Counted from the stretch's first letter, positions 1 to 11,665 are shown. The stretch is 64,000 bases of DNA from Leptodontidium sp. MPI-SDFR-AT-0119 (GCA_020726505.1 JAHLEZ010000008.1:930001-994000); one strand, 5' to 3'. Notes: generated by a model not told the origin, from the sequence alone. A program made the numbers and translations.

Positions 1-281
1 ATCCCTATCCTTATGCCCCAATGAATGAATGCCCTATGCAAATGCAATCTCTTGCAGCTTCGCTCACCAGAATCGAATGTGATGCTAAGTAACAAATGAA
101 ACGTTCTCGAAAAGAAAAAAAAAGGGGGGGGGAAAACCAATAAAAAGTTTAAAGCAAAAAGAGAAGAACTCCCATGCTATGCACGCAAGCGAATAAAAAA
201 TGCTAAAGGGAAAAGTAACGAAAAGGAAAGAAAAACGCGCCGCAAATGCAAGTTTCAACCCCACTCGAGAACGGATGCCCC
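1..281. other. 3' flank of GAR-domain gene
   Basis: No gene is supported here. It lies just downstream of the stop codon of the minus-strand gene that follows, so it probably holds that gene's 3' UTR. A run of A followed by nine or ten G lies near 115-133. Confidence 0.5.
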
Positions 282-3200
282 TCACAAGCCCTTCCTAAAC
301 AGTCTCTTCGTCCCACCAACCTTCTCCATCTCCCCAAAACTAGCTCTGCTCTCCCTGCCCCCACTACCTTCACCTTTCCCTCTCGAGCCCATCCCCATAT
401 TCAAGCCAACACCACTATCCCTCTCCCTCCTCTCCTTCTCCGCACTAGCCAAGCGCACTTTCTCCTTCATACTCTCGACCCACTCTTGATCCCGCTCGCT
501 GATAGTGATATTTTTGCTTTTGGGGCCAGCGAGACCGAGTGGGAGTGATGTGTCGTCGGAAGTCCAGGAGAGGCGGGAGGAGGACCGTGGTTGTCTGTCT
601 CGGTCTCGGTCTTGGGTGGCTGATGTGGATGCTGAGGTCGAGGAGGTCGTTGAGGGTGGCGTAGAGATTATGTTGTTGTTACTGTTGCGGTGGAGAGAGC
701 TGGATGGGAGGGGTGTAGATGGTGCGCGGGATTGAGCATCTGACACGCGGGGTGCGAGAGATTTGTCGGATGCTGATGCTGAGGTTGTGGGTGATGAGGA
801 AGATGAGTCGCCGCCGATCGACCGCCGGGTTTTTCGCACGACGAGACTGCTTCCTGGCCTTTCACGCTCCATCACACTCTGTGGGCGAGGATCGGGAGTT
901 GATCTCCCATTTGCATTCCCACGTAGCGTAACAGTCGACGAGGAAGACACGTTCCTGGAGGGTAGGTCTTGAATCTGAACTTTGTCGCCCGTATCAAGAC
1001 CTGATCGCCTTCCATGATGGCTAGCATATTCTTTGAGGTATTCGCCAAGATCTGCCCAGCCGCCACCAACACGAACCATGACCCTCTCACCATGTTCACC
1101 TACAAGCCGCACGAAGAGTTTGATTGGTGCTTCACCAGTAGAGCGGGAGAGATGATACAGCTTGATCTCGGGATTGCTACTTTGAGGGCGTGGCCGGGAT
1201 GAAGTTTTGCCGAATGCTGGGGCGAGAGTGAAGGAGGGTGTTGGGGCCCGAGATGAGGTGCTGTAGTTGGACATGCTAGAGGAGGAGCGGAAGGAAGGTG
1301 TGATTGACCGGCGTGTTTTCTTGGGACGGAGAGTTTGGGATGCGAAGGGTGTGGAGTCAGACTCGGTGGTTAGACGGATCCGAGCTGGAATGGATTCGAG
1401 GAGAGACGAGATTTGTTGTTGCATCTGGTCGTCTGAGTTGGATTTCTTGGGACTGGCGATTATGGGCACCGTTGAGACATCGACATTGCCAAAGACTGGG
1501 GCGTCGAGGGGAGTCTGTGGTGTGCTATCTGCAAGCGGAGTTGAAGGAGCTGTTGAGCCCGAGGAGCTCGGAGTGGTAGGAAGGAATAAGGATGGCCTCT
1601 TGGCTATTCCAGGAGGGGGCGAATTTGGTGGGCTAATATCGTAAGACTTTACGCTTCGATGTCCAATTCGACCTGCTGATGGGGACTGCTCGACTGATAA
1701 CTCTGTGGCATCCTCTGATATTGGTGAACCCACTGTAGAGGAAGGAGATCCACCAACACGACCATGAATGATAGTTGATGCATCAGAAGATATGCTCTCT
1801 CGTCGAGGTATCGAGATACGCCTGATTCGGCTGTCGATTCGCGAGATTGAAGTCTTGTGAGCCAGAACCGGAAGATCTGTTTCCTTATCGGATTCCTTCT
1901 CGCTTGATTCCAAGTCACGAACTGCGACTTCACAAGCATCGCAGGAGCCATCTACATCCAGCTCAGTTGACCGTGACATAAACTCCTCGGCAACTGGTGA
2001 AAGAATGGAATTGGTAGATTCTCTGGAGTGTCGGTTAGATACAGGCACGGGAGACTTCCTCGGAGTTGAAGTCTGGGCATCTGGATAGGCTAGAGGCTTT
2101 GGGGTGACTGGCAATGGTCCGGAAGGCGTGAAGTCGGCTTCGTTTGTGGAGGGCTGAGTCTTAGCAGGCGAGGCAAAGTACTCAGCAGGTTGAGCTTCAT
2201 ATATCTCGGGGGTAGGTTCAGAGGTGGAGTAGTCAAACACTACCGATGACCGAGAATTTGTGCTTTCAGGATCCGAGTGGTTGTCTTGAACATCAGCAGG
2301 TAACTCGATACTAGAATCACCAGGAGATTTGACTACAACCCATTCCTCGTCAATCGTCCGAGACGTGGCTTGGTCTGAGTTATTGACATCGTTTGCGCCA
2401 TCAAACGAGAATGTAGATCTGACGGGTGTTTGAGAGGCAGGCCTAGCTTTGCTGATATGCTCGGTTGATTTCTGCTCTGTGGGCTGGACCACACGATCAT
2501 CTTGCACCGGAGAAGACACTCGAACAATACTTGCGAACCCATGTCCAAATGGCAGGACTTTTGAGCGAAGGGGGCTCGATTCTTCAGAAGTTGGTGATGT
2601 GTAAACCCTAGCCGCACTAGATACCGTCGATGATGTCGGAGTCTGGGGGAATGAGTCGTCCAGATGAATGGGAGATGCTAGGTCTAATCCATTAGAGGGT
2701 TTCTTGATCTCAACCTCTGTCGTCCTGATGGCAGGTTCAGAAGACTCGTACCCTCCATCAAATGGAGCATATCTTGTGATCTGAGGGTTGACGGCATCAT
2801 CGAAATCGGTGGTGATGAGTGAATCAACATAGTTTTTGGTTCGAGCCGCACCAGAGCTTACAGCAGCCCCCATGACCGGTTGTGATGGTGAGTTAGGTTT
2901 GCTCTGTCGGATCTCTTCGCATGTATCGCAATCCGAGATCCTTTTGTTGACCAACTCATCTGATATCATCTCCATTAGAGTGGGTTTCATCCCGGCAGAT
3001 TCTGTAACAGCAATGTTCGGCTGAGCCATTGTTTTTGATGTCTCGGGATTGTGTTCGGCTTGCTGCTGTTGGAACACCTCCGCGCTGGCAACTTCTGATT
3101 GCTGGGCTGATTCGACATCGCTGGTATCTTTGCTGGATGTTAGAGTAGTTGGTTTGACTTCCAGCTGTGCTTGTTTGCGAGCAGATTCGGCTTCTTGCTC

Positions 3201-5207
3201 TGCCGTTTGCCTAGCAAGTTCAGCCTGGTCTCGTTTCCATGATTCGGCATTTTCAGCCTCCAGCTTCGCCTTCCGCATAGCAGTTTCGTCAGCATCACGT
3301 TCTGCGTGAAAGATTGCAAGGTCGGCGGCGGCTTGGCGTTCTGATTCCTCGGCTTGTTGTTGAGCAAGTAATTTAGTTTCCTCAGCCTCCCGAGCTGCTT
3401 TCAGAACTTGTTGTCTGGCAACCTCCTCCGCTACCCTGGCAGCTTCGGCTACTTCGGCATCCCTAAGAGCTTGTTCCTGTGTAGCTTGAAGTTCCTGGGC
3501 TTGGAGCCTGGCAAATTCGGCTTGAGCTTGCTGTTCCGCCAATAATCCTGCAGCTTCAACTTGAGCGGCCTCGTCCAGAGCTTTTCGGTTGGCGACTTCT
3601 TGAGCCTCCCTCTCGGCTTGAAGCGTGGCAATTTCGGCTTTTCTCTCAGCTAACAGTCTTGCTTCCTCGGTGTGCCTAGCTTCCTGCAAAGCTTTTTGTC
3701 GTGCAAGCTCTTGAGCCTCCTCTTCAGCAAGTCTAGCAGATTCTGCTTGCTGTTCAGCCAATAGCCTGGCAACCTCGATTTCTTCAGCTTCCTTGAACGC
3801 CTTGTGCTTTGCAACCTCTCGAACCTCCTCTTCAGCTTCGAGTCTTGCCGCTTCAGCCTCAAGCTTTTGCTCCGCCAACAGCTTCTCCATCTCGAGTTCC
3901 TCGGCCTTCCTCAATGCTTCCAACCTCGCAGCCTCTTCCTTGGCATCCTCGTCTGCTTTCTGTCTCGCAAGAGCCGCAGCCTCAGCCTCTTCAGCCTGCA
4001 ACCTAGCAGCTTCTTGCGCTTCCTGTTCCAGTTTCAATCTAGCAGCTTCTGCCTCTTCGGCATCCAGTTGAGCCCTCCGCCTTGCTACTTCCTCGGCTTT
4101 CCTCCTTGCAGTCTCGGCCACCTCTGCCTCTTTCAACTTCCGAGCATCATCCTCCTCCTTCCTTGCCTTGGCCATCCTAGCCCATTCTCCTTCTCTGACC
4201 TTCCTATCCCCAGAGACAACCCAGGATCCGTAATCGTTCTCAATGGTCTCCATCCGATCTAACCATATATCCGGCAGGGTATCTTCTCTCCCTTCTAATG
4301 TGTCGAGCATGTAATCCAGATCTTGGCCTAGGGTTGTGACCTTGTCTTGTAGAACGTTGCGCATGGCCTCGAAGGTTTTGCGGGAGAGGTAGGGGTCTTC
4401 ATTTGGTGGAGTGGAATCCTGCGTGTCGATTGCTGTCCAGCCACTCTTCAGAGCTATCTCGACATCGTCCAGAGCTGTCATCAGAGGTGGGACTTTCCGT
4501 AGAACACTCAGCCGTATATTCCAAACGTCCATCAACCGCGTCAGCCTACTCAAATTCGGCAGAGAGTGTAGAACCGTAGCTGTAATGACCGCTGTGAAAT
4601 CATCCATCCGCGTATACGAGGCAAAGAGACTGGGCATAGGAGGCGCATTCGAGGCAGAGGAGGAAGGACGAGATCTGGGCGAGAAATGTGTATCCAGAAC
4701 CTGACGTTTGATCTCCTCCACATTCAGATCTTCCATATCGGCAGTGATATCGTCAATGCGGTTTTCGTAGCGGTCGACTTCGGTTTCTAGGATGCTGCCG
4801 ATGTAATTGGGTTCTTGGGTGTAGCCATTGCTGTTGCGCCGACCTCGATCGTCGGGTTGAAGAGATAGCTTTCTCCGTTTGGCAGAGGGGATTTCAAAGC
4901 CTATGGAACCTCCTTCGGCCGGCCAGGGCCATCCTGATAGCTCGTCAACCCATTCTTGTATCTTCTTCGATGCGAGGGTGGCTCGTAGACCGAAGGCTCT
5001 TTCGCTGGGGGTTGCGGCCTCGATGCTGGCTTTGAGTTTGCCGGATGGGTTGGTGAAGGCTTCGAGGGTTGTCGCTGGGGAGAGATCGGAGAGGATGTCG
5101 TCTGCGAGTCTGTGACGAGTAGGAGAGCGAGATGGCGTTCGAGTGTGTGTTCGAGGAGGCGCAAATCGTGGGACACTGGGGGAGAGGAGAGGTGTGGTTC
5201 CGTCCAT
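282..5207 (-). CDS. GAR/GAS2-domain coiled-coil protein
   Basis: Single-exon gene for 1641 aa. The first ~330 residues are a conserved-looking folded region (SPATTLEAFTNPSGK, then helices). Residues ~340-690 are a long Ala/Glu/Lys/Arg heptad-rich coiled coil with repeats of the form EEAxRLxAEEEA. A Ser/Thr/Pro-rich disordered region follows. Around residues 1345-1400 there is a GAR-like module (IKLFVRLVGEHGERVMVRVG ... WADLGEYLKEYASHHG), then a Ser-rich basic tail. In the Gas2/spectraplakin family the GAR domain binds microtubules, so a cytoskeletal or MTOC-linked role is inferred. The start is the first ATG of the frame, followed by a proline/arginine-rich N-terminus. No signal peptide or membrane segment. 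Family assignment rests on the GAR motif; the exact orthologue is not recognised. Confidence 0.85.
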   Translation of the reverse strand: MDGTTPLLSPSVPRFAPPRTHTRTPSRSPTRHRLADDILSDLSPATTLEAFTNPSGKLKASIEAATPSERAFGLRATLASKKIQEWVDELSGWPWPAEGGSIGFEIPSAKRRKLSLQPDDRGRRNSNGYTQEPNYIGSILETEVDRYENRIDDITADMEDLNVEEIKRQVLDTHFSPRSRPSSSASNAPPMPSLFASYTRMDDFTAVITATVLHSLPNLSRLTRLMDVWNIRLSVLRKVPPLMTALDDVEIALKSGWTAIDTQDSTPPNEDPYLSRKTFEAMRNVLQDKVTTLGQDLDYMLDTLEGREDTLPDIWLDRMETIENDYGSWVVSGDRKVREGEWARMAKARKEEDDARKLKEAEVAETARRKAEEVARRRAQLDAEEAEAARLKLEQEAQEAARLQAEEAEAAALARQKADEDAKEEAARLEALRKAEELEMEKLLAEQKLEAEAARLEAEEEVREVAKHKAFKEAEEIEVARLLAEQQAESARLAEEEAQELARQKALQEARHTEEARLLAERKAEIATLQAEREAQEVANRKALDEAAQVEAAGLLAEQQAQAEFARLQAQELQATQEQALRDAEVAEAARVAEEVARQQVLKAAREAEETKLLAQQQAEESERQAAADLAIFHAERDADETAMRKAKLEAENAESWKRDQAELARQTAEQEAESARKQAQLEVKPTTLTSSKDTSDVESAQQSEVASAEVFQQQQAEHNPETSKTMAQPNIAVTESAGMKPTLMEMISDELVNKRISDCDTCEEIRQSKPNSPSQPVMGAAVSSGAARTKNYVDSLITTDFDDAVNPQITRYAPFDGGYESSEPAIRTTEVEIKKPSNGLDLASPIHLDDSFPQTPTSSTVSSAARVYTSPTSEESSPLRSKVLPFGHGFASIVRVSSPVQDDRVVQPTEQKSTEHISKARPASQTPVRSTFSFDGANDVNNSDQATSRTIDEEWVVVKSPGDSSIELPADVQDNHSDPESTNSRSSVVFDYSTSEPTPEIYEAQPAEYFASPAKTQPSTNEADFTPSGPLPVTPKPLAYPDAQTSTPRKSPVPVSNRHSRESTNSILSPVAEEFMSRSTELDVDGSCDACEVAVRDLESSEKESDKETDLPVLAHKTSISRIDSRIRRISIPRRESISSDASTIIHGRVGGSPSSTVGSPISEDATELSVEQSPSAGRIGHRSVKSYDISPPNSPPPGIAKRPSLFLPTTPSSSGSTAPSTPLADSTPQTPLDAPVFGNVDVSTVPIIASPKKSNSDDQMQQQISSLLESIPARIRLTTESDSTPFASQTLRPKKTRRSITPSFRSSSSMSNYSTSSRAPTPSFTLAPAFGKTSSRPRPQSSNPEIKLYHLSRSTGEAPIKLFVRLVGEHGERVMVRVGGGWADLGEYLKEYASHHGRRSGLDTGDKVQIQDLPSRNVSSSSTVTLRGNANGRSTPDPRPQSVMERERPGSSLVVRKTRRSIGGDSSSSSPTTSASASDKSLAPRVSDAQSRAPSTPLPSSSLHRNSNNNIISTPPSTTSSTSASTSATQDRDRDRQPRSSSRLSWTSDDTSLPLGLAGPKSKNITISERDQEWVESMKEKVRLASAEKERRERDSGVGLNMGMGSRGKGEGSGGRESRASFGEMEKVGGTKRLFRKGL

Positions 5208-7145
5208 GATTTTTGCCGGCGGTTAGTATTCTGTCTGCTGGTGTGTTGGAGAAGACGGCGCATTGCTGTGCTCTGCTCAACGAGTCCGGGGAGGTGAGGA
5301 TGGCGGGGAGTACAACATGTTTGTGGGACAAAGTGAATGGTGATTCGAGGTGTTTGAGAAGGTCTCGCAGCGTTTGTATTTCATGTGCGCCGGGACTGCA
5401 GGTTGGCTGGGTGCATCATGAACGATGATGTAGTCGGGTGAGGTGGATAGATGGACCGAGAGGATGCGATTGGAATCTTCGAGCAGAGAGAAGGAGAGGA
5501 GACGACAAGGAGAATGCTTAGGTGGAATTGTGAAGCATCACCAGCTTCAAGCTTTGTAACGAGTGTGGAGTGGAGTGGAGCGGTAGAGGGGAAGGGAAGG
5601 GAGTGTATGGAAATTCGCGATATGAGGGTTGATATTTACAGGGAGAGGGTGAGAGACGCGCATCCATCTTGCAGCAGCGGTGGCAGTCGTGTAGTGCATC
5701 GGTGGAGTGCGACTCGCTTGCTTGGCGATCTTTATGCAGCGTGGATAGGGGCTGGGGAGAGTGGCTGGTGAGTGATGAAATGAGAATATATTCAGACTTA
5801 ACTGAATTAACACAATGTCGTTTTTGAGAAATATGATGATACATTCCGAGGTACAAATAAATAAACCCAGCAAACCTCAAACACCAGAAGGATTTAAGGT
5901 GGTGGTGGGATCAGATCTCACGCATCTCGTCCCATCCCTTCCAGGCGTGCAGCTCGCTTCATGGATCTCCAGAAGTCTGATCACTGTTCCTGGATCTGCG
6001 GGCGTTGACCAATCAAACACGAGGACTAGATGACATTAGAAACATAAATCGATGCAGTGGTGCTAAACTTCAGAGCAAGTCTCGGCTTATATTTTTCTTA
6101 TTTCAACGTCCTTCACTACCCATATTTTCGAAACCTGTCAAGCCGGTTGGGGGGCATTGTTTATTTCGCTATTTCTGTTTTCCTGCCCCTCTCGCAGCCT
6201 AGAAGTTCTGGTTCTTCCTCAAATCGAGAGTAGGCAAGCTAAGTCTCATATCTACCTTTCTAGCTCCCCGACTTCTGTTTACGTACCCGCTTTACTCTAC
6301 TCTTCTCCATGGTCTCCTGCTTCGACATGTTTACACTCTGGTAGTCCAGCTTATTCAGATATCCTCATGCCCGGCTATGATGTTCAGAACCTCTCAAACC
6401 ACGTGTCAGGAGGTACGAAGGAACACGAAATAGTTGAATTCTAGGAAGGGTGGCTGAATTGAAAGAGTACTGTCACTTGCTTTGATCTGTCTTACTAGTG
6501 TTGGTACGACGAGCGAAAACTGCAGATTACGATCAACAGACTGGACTGGAGTTTCACCCAGTTCCAGAGGCACCAATTTCAGCCAATCAGCCATGTTGGA
6601 TTGCCTCTTTCATGTGTGCTGATTGCACAGTATCTAGGTATTGCTCTTTCCCAGTCAATCGGCAGGAAGTCTGTTCTTCGAGCATCCAGGCCCTGTCAAG
6701 TGATGAAGACCCTCGCTTGTTCTACATGGCACGCCCTCGCTTCTTCTCGAAATCAACAGTCCCGGTAAACATCCGAATAAAATTTACCCGATAGATATAT
6801 TTCTCTATCATATGTATATCTGTGTCTGTGGTATCAGAATGTTACCTTTCGATACATCGTTAGATATATAATCCTTCAAGAAGCCAGTTACCTGAGTGCG
6901 GGTCGAACCTGCCTGTTTTCAACTCCCCCTCGTCTCCATTGTCGGTCCTTCCCCCTTTACTCCTGCCACTCCGCGTCAATATAAGCTGCCCTCTTCTTTT
7001 CTCCCTTTCCTTCTTCTCTTCTGTTCTACATCCTCGAACATCTGCATCCGCATCACCACAAGATTTTGCTTCATTGCTTTTGGCATCGCATCCCATCACA
7101 TCAAACACTTCTTCTTTCTGTTCTCGATATCTCAGTATCGTAATC
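5208..7145. other. Intergenic region, divergent promoters
   Basis: About 1.9 kb between a minus-strand and a plus-strand gene, so it should hold both promoters. Short open frames on both strands show no domain, splice structure or codon bias I would trust. The last 150 bases become strongly pyrimidine-rich, typical of fungal core promoters. Confidence 0.5.
6979..6986 (+). promoter_or_regulatory. TATA-like box and CT-rich leader
   Basis: AATATAAG lies ~160 bases before the ATG at 7146 and is followed by a CT-rich tract (~6995-7030). This matches the usual layout of highly expressed filamentous-fungal promoters. Assigned by eye only. Confidence 0.35.
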
Positions 7146-8546
7146 ATGCATCTCAAACTCCTCGCCCTTGTGGCTGCAGTCAGCACTGTCGCTGCTCAAG
7201 CTCCCTCTTTCTGCGACAAGTACACCACTGCTCTCTTCACCGACAACACTGCAGCCAACCAATACAAGCTTTTGGTTGCTGTTGTTAACACTGCTGTGAT
7301 CGGTAATTGTACGCCTTCTCACCCCCCTGATGTTGACATCGACTGACATCTTGCAGACAGCGAGACGAAGACTGGTGCAGTCGTTCCTGGTATCCTCGCT
7401 CCAGGTCAAGTCGGTGGTGTTTCAGTCGACCTTCTCCCATACTTCAACGGCGTTCTTGCTTCTACAAACCAAGGCGGAGCTTCCGGTGTCTCTGTCAACT
7501 TCCTCGATGATGGTGGTGCATCTCCTCTCAAGGCTGGCAGACCTTCCAATGGCAAGACCTCCAGACAATAGTATGCAGCCCTAACCCCATCAATTGACAT
7601 CTGCTAACCTGTCCAGTCTTCTCTTGACCCATCTCTACGAATTCTTCGGTACCCTTCTCGGCTGCTCCAAGCAAGGTGGTGCGGACTTCCCAGAATACTC
7701 TGCTCATTCCTCCATGTACAATGTCCACAAGTTCGTTTTTTTCTCCTTTCTAAATCTTCACGAGCTGACACCATCAGATTCATGGTTCTCAGTCCCTCCG
7801 AGGTGACTTACTTTATCGAACAAGTTGCAGCTTCGGCCTTGTCATTTGGTGTCACTCCAGAGGACATCGCTCCTATCGGCCAGGTCCTGATGAACCTCTT
7901 TGGTTTCCGCTGCTCGCCACCAAGAACGGCCACTCCTTCCCAGGGTGATCAACCTCAAAGCATTTGCTCTGCTCCAGACTGCCCAATTGCTTCCAACTCT
8001 ACCTGTGTCGGTGTTCAGAACATCACTCAGCCTGCTGTTGCCATTCCAGGCGTTGTCCCAATAATCCCCAGCAAGAACACCACTTACTCCAATGGCACTC
8101 ACCCCAACGGTACCTACACTGGAAGACCTCGCTATTGCAACCCAGCTCGCTGCCATTGTGGTTGCAAGGGAGCTATCTGTCCATGTGATTACACTGACTG
8201 CAGTGGTCCTCGGTGTGATGGCGACTACGGATCAGGTAACGGTAGTTCGGGTGGTCAAGGAGGTGCTGGAGGTGCTGGAGGTCAGGGTGGTGCTGGCGGC
8301 GCTGGAGGTCAAGGAGGCACTGGAGGTGCTGGCGGATCCGGCTCTGGAAACTCTGGATCTGGTTCAGGATCTGGGGGATCCGGTTCAGGTTCGAGTGGTT
8401 CAGGCTCTGGTTCAGGTGGTAATGGTACTGTTCCTGGTGGAAATGGCGGCTTCACACCCACCACTGTCTCCACGGCTGGTGCTGCTGCTCTCGGTATGAG
8501 TTTCGTCGGTGTTGTTGGTGGTGCCATTGCTTTCTTCTTCTTGTAA
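7146..8546 (+). CDS. Secreted Gly-rich GPI-anchored protein
   Basis: Four exons: 7146-7308, 7357-7570, 7617-7730, 7778-8546 (419 aa); introns are 46-48 nt and all GT-AG. Residues 1-19 are a clear signal peptide (MHLKLLALVAAVSTVAAQA). A globular domain of ~230 residues follows (FCDKYTTALF, NTAVIGNY, LLTHLYEFFGTLLGCS). Next come a Cys-rich segment (CNPARCHCGCKGAICPC), a Gly/Ser/Gln repeat stalk and a hydrophobic C-terminus ending FVGVVGGAIAFFFL, as expected of a GPI-anchoring signal. The N-terminal domain recurs in fungal secreted proteins, but I cannot give it a function. Probable cell-wall or surface protein. Confidence 0.8.
8250..8430 (+). repeat. Gly/Ser-rich coding tandem repeat
   Basis: Short degenerate repeats of GGTGCTGGAGGTCAAGG type, then GGATCTGGTTCAGG type, encode (GGxGGAGGA)n followed by (SGSGS)n. 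They form the stalk of the GPI-type protein. Such minisatellites often vary in length between strains. Confidence 0.8.
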
Positions 8547-9908
8547 GCTGGAGTTTGATTCACGGATTGTACATTATGGTTGGGGAGTTATCGTTAAGGG
8601 GTGCACTGATAGAACTGTATTACTAGGTCTGGTTGTTCATCAAGTCAGTCAAAGACTTCAAAAGTAATTGATATTGTTCATTCCATCAAAGTTCCTGTTT
8701 TGCTAGTGAAGCCGAAGAAAGTTTGAGCAAGTGACTAAGCATTGTAAGGTCTGCGGGAAAATCGAATGTCAAATGTCAAACTCAATCATGAAGCCTCGGT
8801 GGAAGTTTCGTGAAGTCACACCCAATCAACACCTCGCACCACCTTCAGCCACTCCACAAAATATGCAAGAACGAGACGAACCGCAGTCGTCAGCTGCATC
8901 TTTCATCCTTTCAACAACCTTGCACATGCATCTTCATGCATCCTGGTACGACAACGCGGCAACGCCACATTCTTGAGAGTAGATGAGAGCGTATCAAGCC
9001 ACTCACTCGCTTGGAAGGGCAGCTGGGAGGTGGTGCTGCGCCACTTTCAGGTGAGGCTGGGAGAGCTGAGCTGAGCTGGAGGAGGGGAGGAGGTTGTCTA
9101 TTTGTGAGGGATCTTTTTCTTTCTTTCTCTAAACTTTATTTGATGTCCTCTTGTTAAAAAATTTTGACGGAGAGGAATTTTGACATTTCGGGATTTGATT
9201 TTGGATCTTGGATCTGGGAGGCTAATTTTTGGGGGTGCTAATTTGAGGAGATTTGAGAGATTTTGGATTTTGAGTTTGAGTTTGGTGGGAGAAAGTTGAG
9301 AGGAGTTGAGAGGAATTGAGAGGGAGAAAGAGAGAGAGAGATTGGAAGTTTGTGAAGTGAAGTGAAGAAGTGGAAGAAAGAAAGGAGAGACGGAGAGTAT
9401 CTGATCGAGACGAGTCAGCTTGAGCCTTGAGGTTGTTTGGATTTCGGGGAGTGGTAGTGGTAGTGGATTGGATCTGGATCCGAACCTTTACTTTTTCTGG
9501 ATTTCGAACGAAGATATTGGAACATACTGGAGAGGAACGAACGGATCGGGAGGAGGAAAGAAGGATTCACGAGCGGAGACAGGACTGGCAGATTCATTCA
9601 CATCGATCATTCCACGCGAATTAATCCTTCTCACACACAAAGTCCGGTCGGTCGACTTGCCGAATCGAATCGCAGGCAGTCAAATCGCTTTCCACCCTAC
9701 TGCGACGAGCAGATCTTCACCCAACTCCAACTTCAGGAATCTCCAGAAGCTCGGAGCCCAGTCTCGAGAGTCGAGCTGGAGACTTCGAAGTCTACTAGGC
9801 TCAGCAATACATAACTCTCTTTCTCGTCTCACCTCACATCATCTCTACTCGAGCCTAAGTCTCTAATACTAAGGAGGATCGGAAATTAGAACGCCGTTCA
9901 AATTCAAA
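8547..9908. other. Intergenic region with purine-rich tract
   Basis: No gene supported. Bases ~9040-9420 are unusually purine-rich on the plus strand (GAG/GGA/AGAGAG runs). The final ~300 bases are C/T/A-rich and may be the long 5' UTR of the next gene; AAAATGTC at its start codon is a good fungal context. Confidence 0.45.
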
Positions 9909-10397
9909 ATGTCACACCCACCGCCACCACCCTCCGAAGCGCCGAGTTATCATACGATACAGCCTTCGTATCCACTTGATACGTACACTGGTACTCATAC
10001 TCAAAATTATGGAGCGCAAGAGCCGCTGAAGGTGTATAGCATGCACACGCAGGGGCAGGGGCAGGATGTACCGTTGGGGGGGTATCAGGGTCAGGGGTAT
10101 AAACCGTATGGCCAGGGGAATGGGAATGGGGGGAATGGGCAGAGTGGATATCAGGGGTATGGAGAGCCTGTTTATCAGGGCCAGAATCAGCATCAAAATT
10201 CGGGATATGGGCAAGGAGGCGGTGGGGGGAAATATTATCCGCAGCAACAGCAAGGCGGCGGGGGGTATGGAGGAGGCAATGGAGGAACGACACAAGTTGT
10301 TGTGGTCAAGAAGGGGCATAGTAAGAGTGATGCTGCGGTTGGGTGTTGTGCGGGGTGTGCGGGTGCTTGTTGTTGTTGTTGGTGTGTTGTTATGTGA
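9909..10397 (+). CDS. CYSTM-type Cys-rich membrane protein
   Basis: Single exon, 162 aa. The N-terminal ~125 residues are disordered Pro/Gly/Gln/Tyr-rich sequence (YQGQGYKPYGQG, GGGGYGGGNGG). The C-terminus is VGCCAGCAGACCCCWCVVM, the dense cysteine cluster in a hydrophobic stretch that defines the CYSTM module of tail-anchored stress-response proteins in fungi and plants. It probably sits in the plasma membrane through this Cys-rich tail, possibly palmitoylated. Family known, exact role not. Confidence 0.8.
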   Translation: MSHPPPPPSEAPSYHTIQPSYPLDTYTGTHTQNYGAQEPLKVYSMHTQGQGQDVPLGGYQGQGYKPYGQGNGNGGNGQSGYQGYGEPVYQGQNQHQNSGYGQGGGGGKYYPQQQQGGGGYGGGNGGTTQVVVVKKGHSKSDAAVGCCAGCAGACCCCWCVVM

Positions 10398-11665
10398 GGT
10401 TGTGCGAGGGGGAGGGGAGATGGATGATGGAGTATTGAGGATTGAGAATGGAGAGTGAGGAGTGGAGAGTCATGTGGTTGGTGCTGGAAAGAGAGGATGA
10501 TATATGTGGTGGTCCTTTTTTTTTATGTTGGCAATGCTTTCGAATGTTTGGCGGTGTGTTTTCCTAGGATGCATTGAATTTATGGAGGATCGGTGATACC
10601 ATTTTCGCGGTTACTTTGAAATGCAATTCCTTTTCCGATGACATGTTTGTGATTGTTTCGAAGGATTTGGAGTTAGATTGCTGTGAGATGAGTATACTAA
10701 AATAATCATCGAGTTATAAGAGACCCGCTAAAATTTATAAAGAGAATGGACTCACTTTTTAAAGTGGCGATGAAGGAATCTTACCTCCAGGAATTCTCTT
10801 AGTCTCGTCCTCTTCGTGAGAGTTTAAATCTACCGATTTAGGGGCACGGGCCAGGAACACCAAAATTGCACTACAACGCAAATTTAAATTGATAAAAACT
10901 GATTTGACGGGGGTAAAGCTGTTAAATACCAATTTGACTATCTCTGATGTAATTAGAAGACACTTGTCGCTTTTTCAGCAAGTTGTGAGGTGGCTAGAGG
11001 GAGATATTGTGCTGACTTGGTGGTAGCGGACCTGCTCTCGAATCGGCAGCTTTGAACTCACACGAAGAGCTGGTTCTGGACCATAGTAAGAAGCGAGGAT
11101 CAGGTGGAAATATGAACGTGATCTTGATCATACCTAACACGGTTTAGAGCAAAATGATCATCTAAAGGACAATTCGCATATGGACATATTTATGGTGATA
11201 TGGAGAAGTGATTCAGGGACTGACTGACATATGGACATAATTTTATGGATGCAGTTAGTGGCTCACCGACTTCCATCTAACCACAGAATTGAGTTTTCAG
11301 ACGTACTACTATTTCACTACAGTATTCATGTTGTCATTCGTGAGGTGCCTTCAATTCAGAATAAGCATCCTGTGTGTCTCGGGACGCGGATAGATCCAGA
11401 GCCCGAATCTGACTTACCAAGCGTTGCCGTTCGCTGCGAATCCAGCTCGTTTCTAAAGCCAAACTCGAGATCTTGCATGCTGACCGTCTGACTAAAATTG
11501 GCAAGCGACCGCAACGCATGGGATCTATTAGCCAATGAAAATGACCTCGGAGTTCTATTCGGGAGCCAACCTCATATGCATATATTACCTCCATCGCCAG
11601 AATGCTTTTAATGTTGATCAAATCAATTCCGAGATCAATACATATGTTCAGCAAACCATCTCAAC
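10398..11665. other. Intergenic region
   Basis: Nothing coding seen. The first part is probably the 3' UTR of the CYSTM gene. Bases ~10690-10930 are AT-rich. The rest should include the promoter of the kinase-like gene at 11666. Confidence 0.4.

Noticed and set aside
3049..4262. Many open frames on the plus strand and other minus frames
   Set aside because: They are shadows of the Ala/Glu/Lys-rich coiled-coil repeat of the GAR-domain gene; no domain or splice logic of their own.
8250..8430. Regular short repeats, considered as CRISPR or satellite array
   Set aside because: The units are in frame, encode Gly/Ser-rich stalk and have no spacers.
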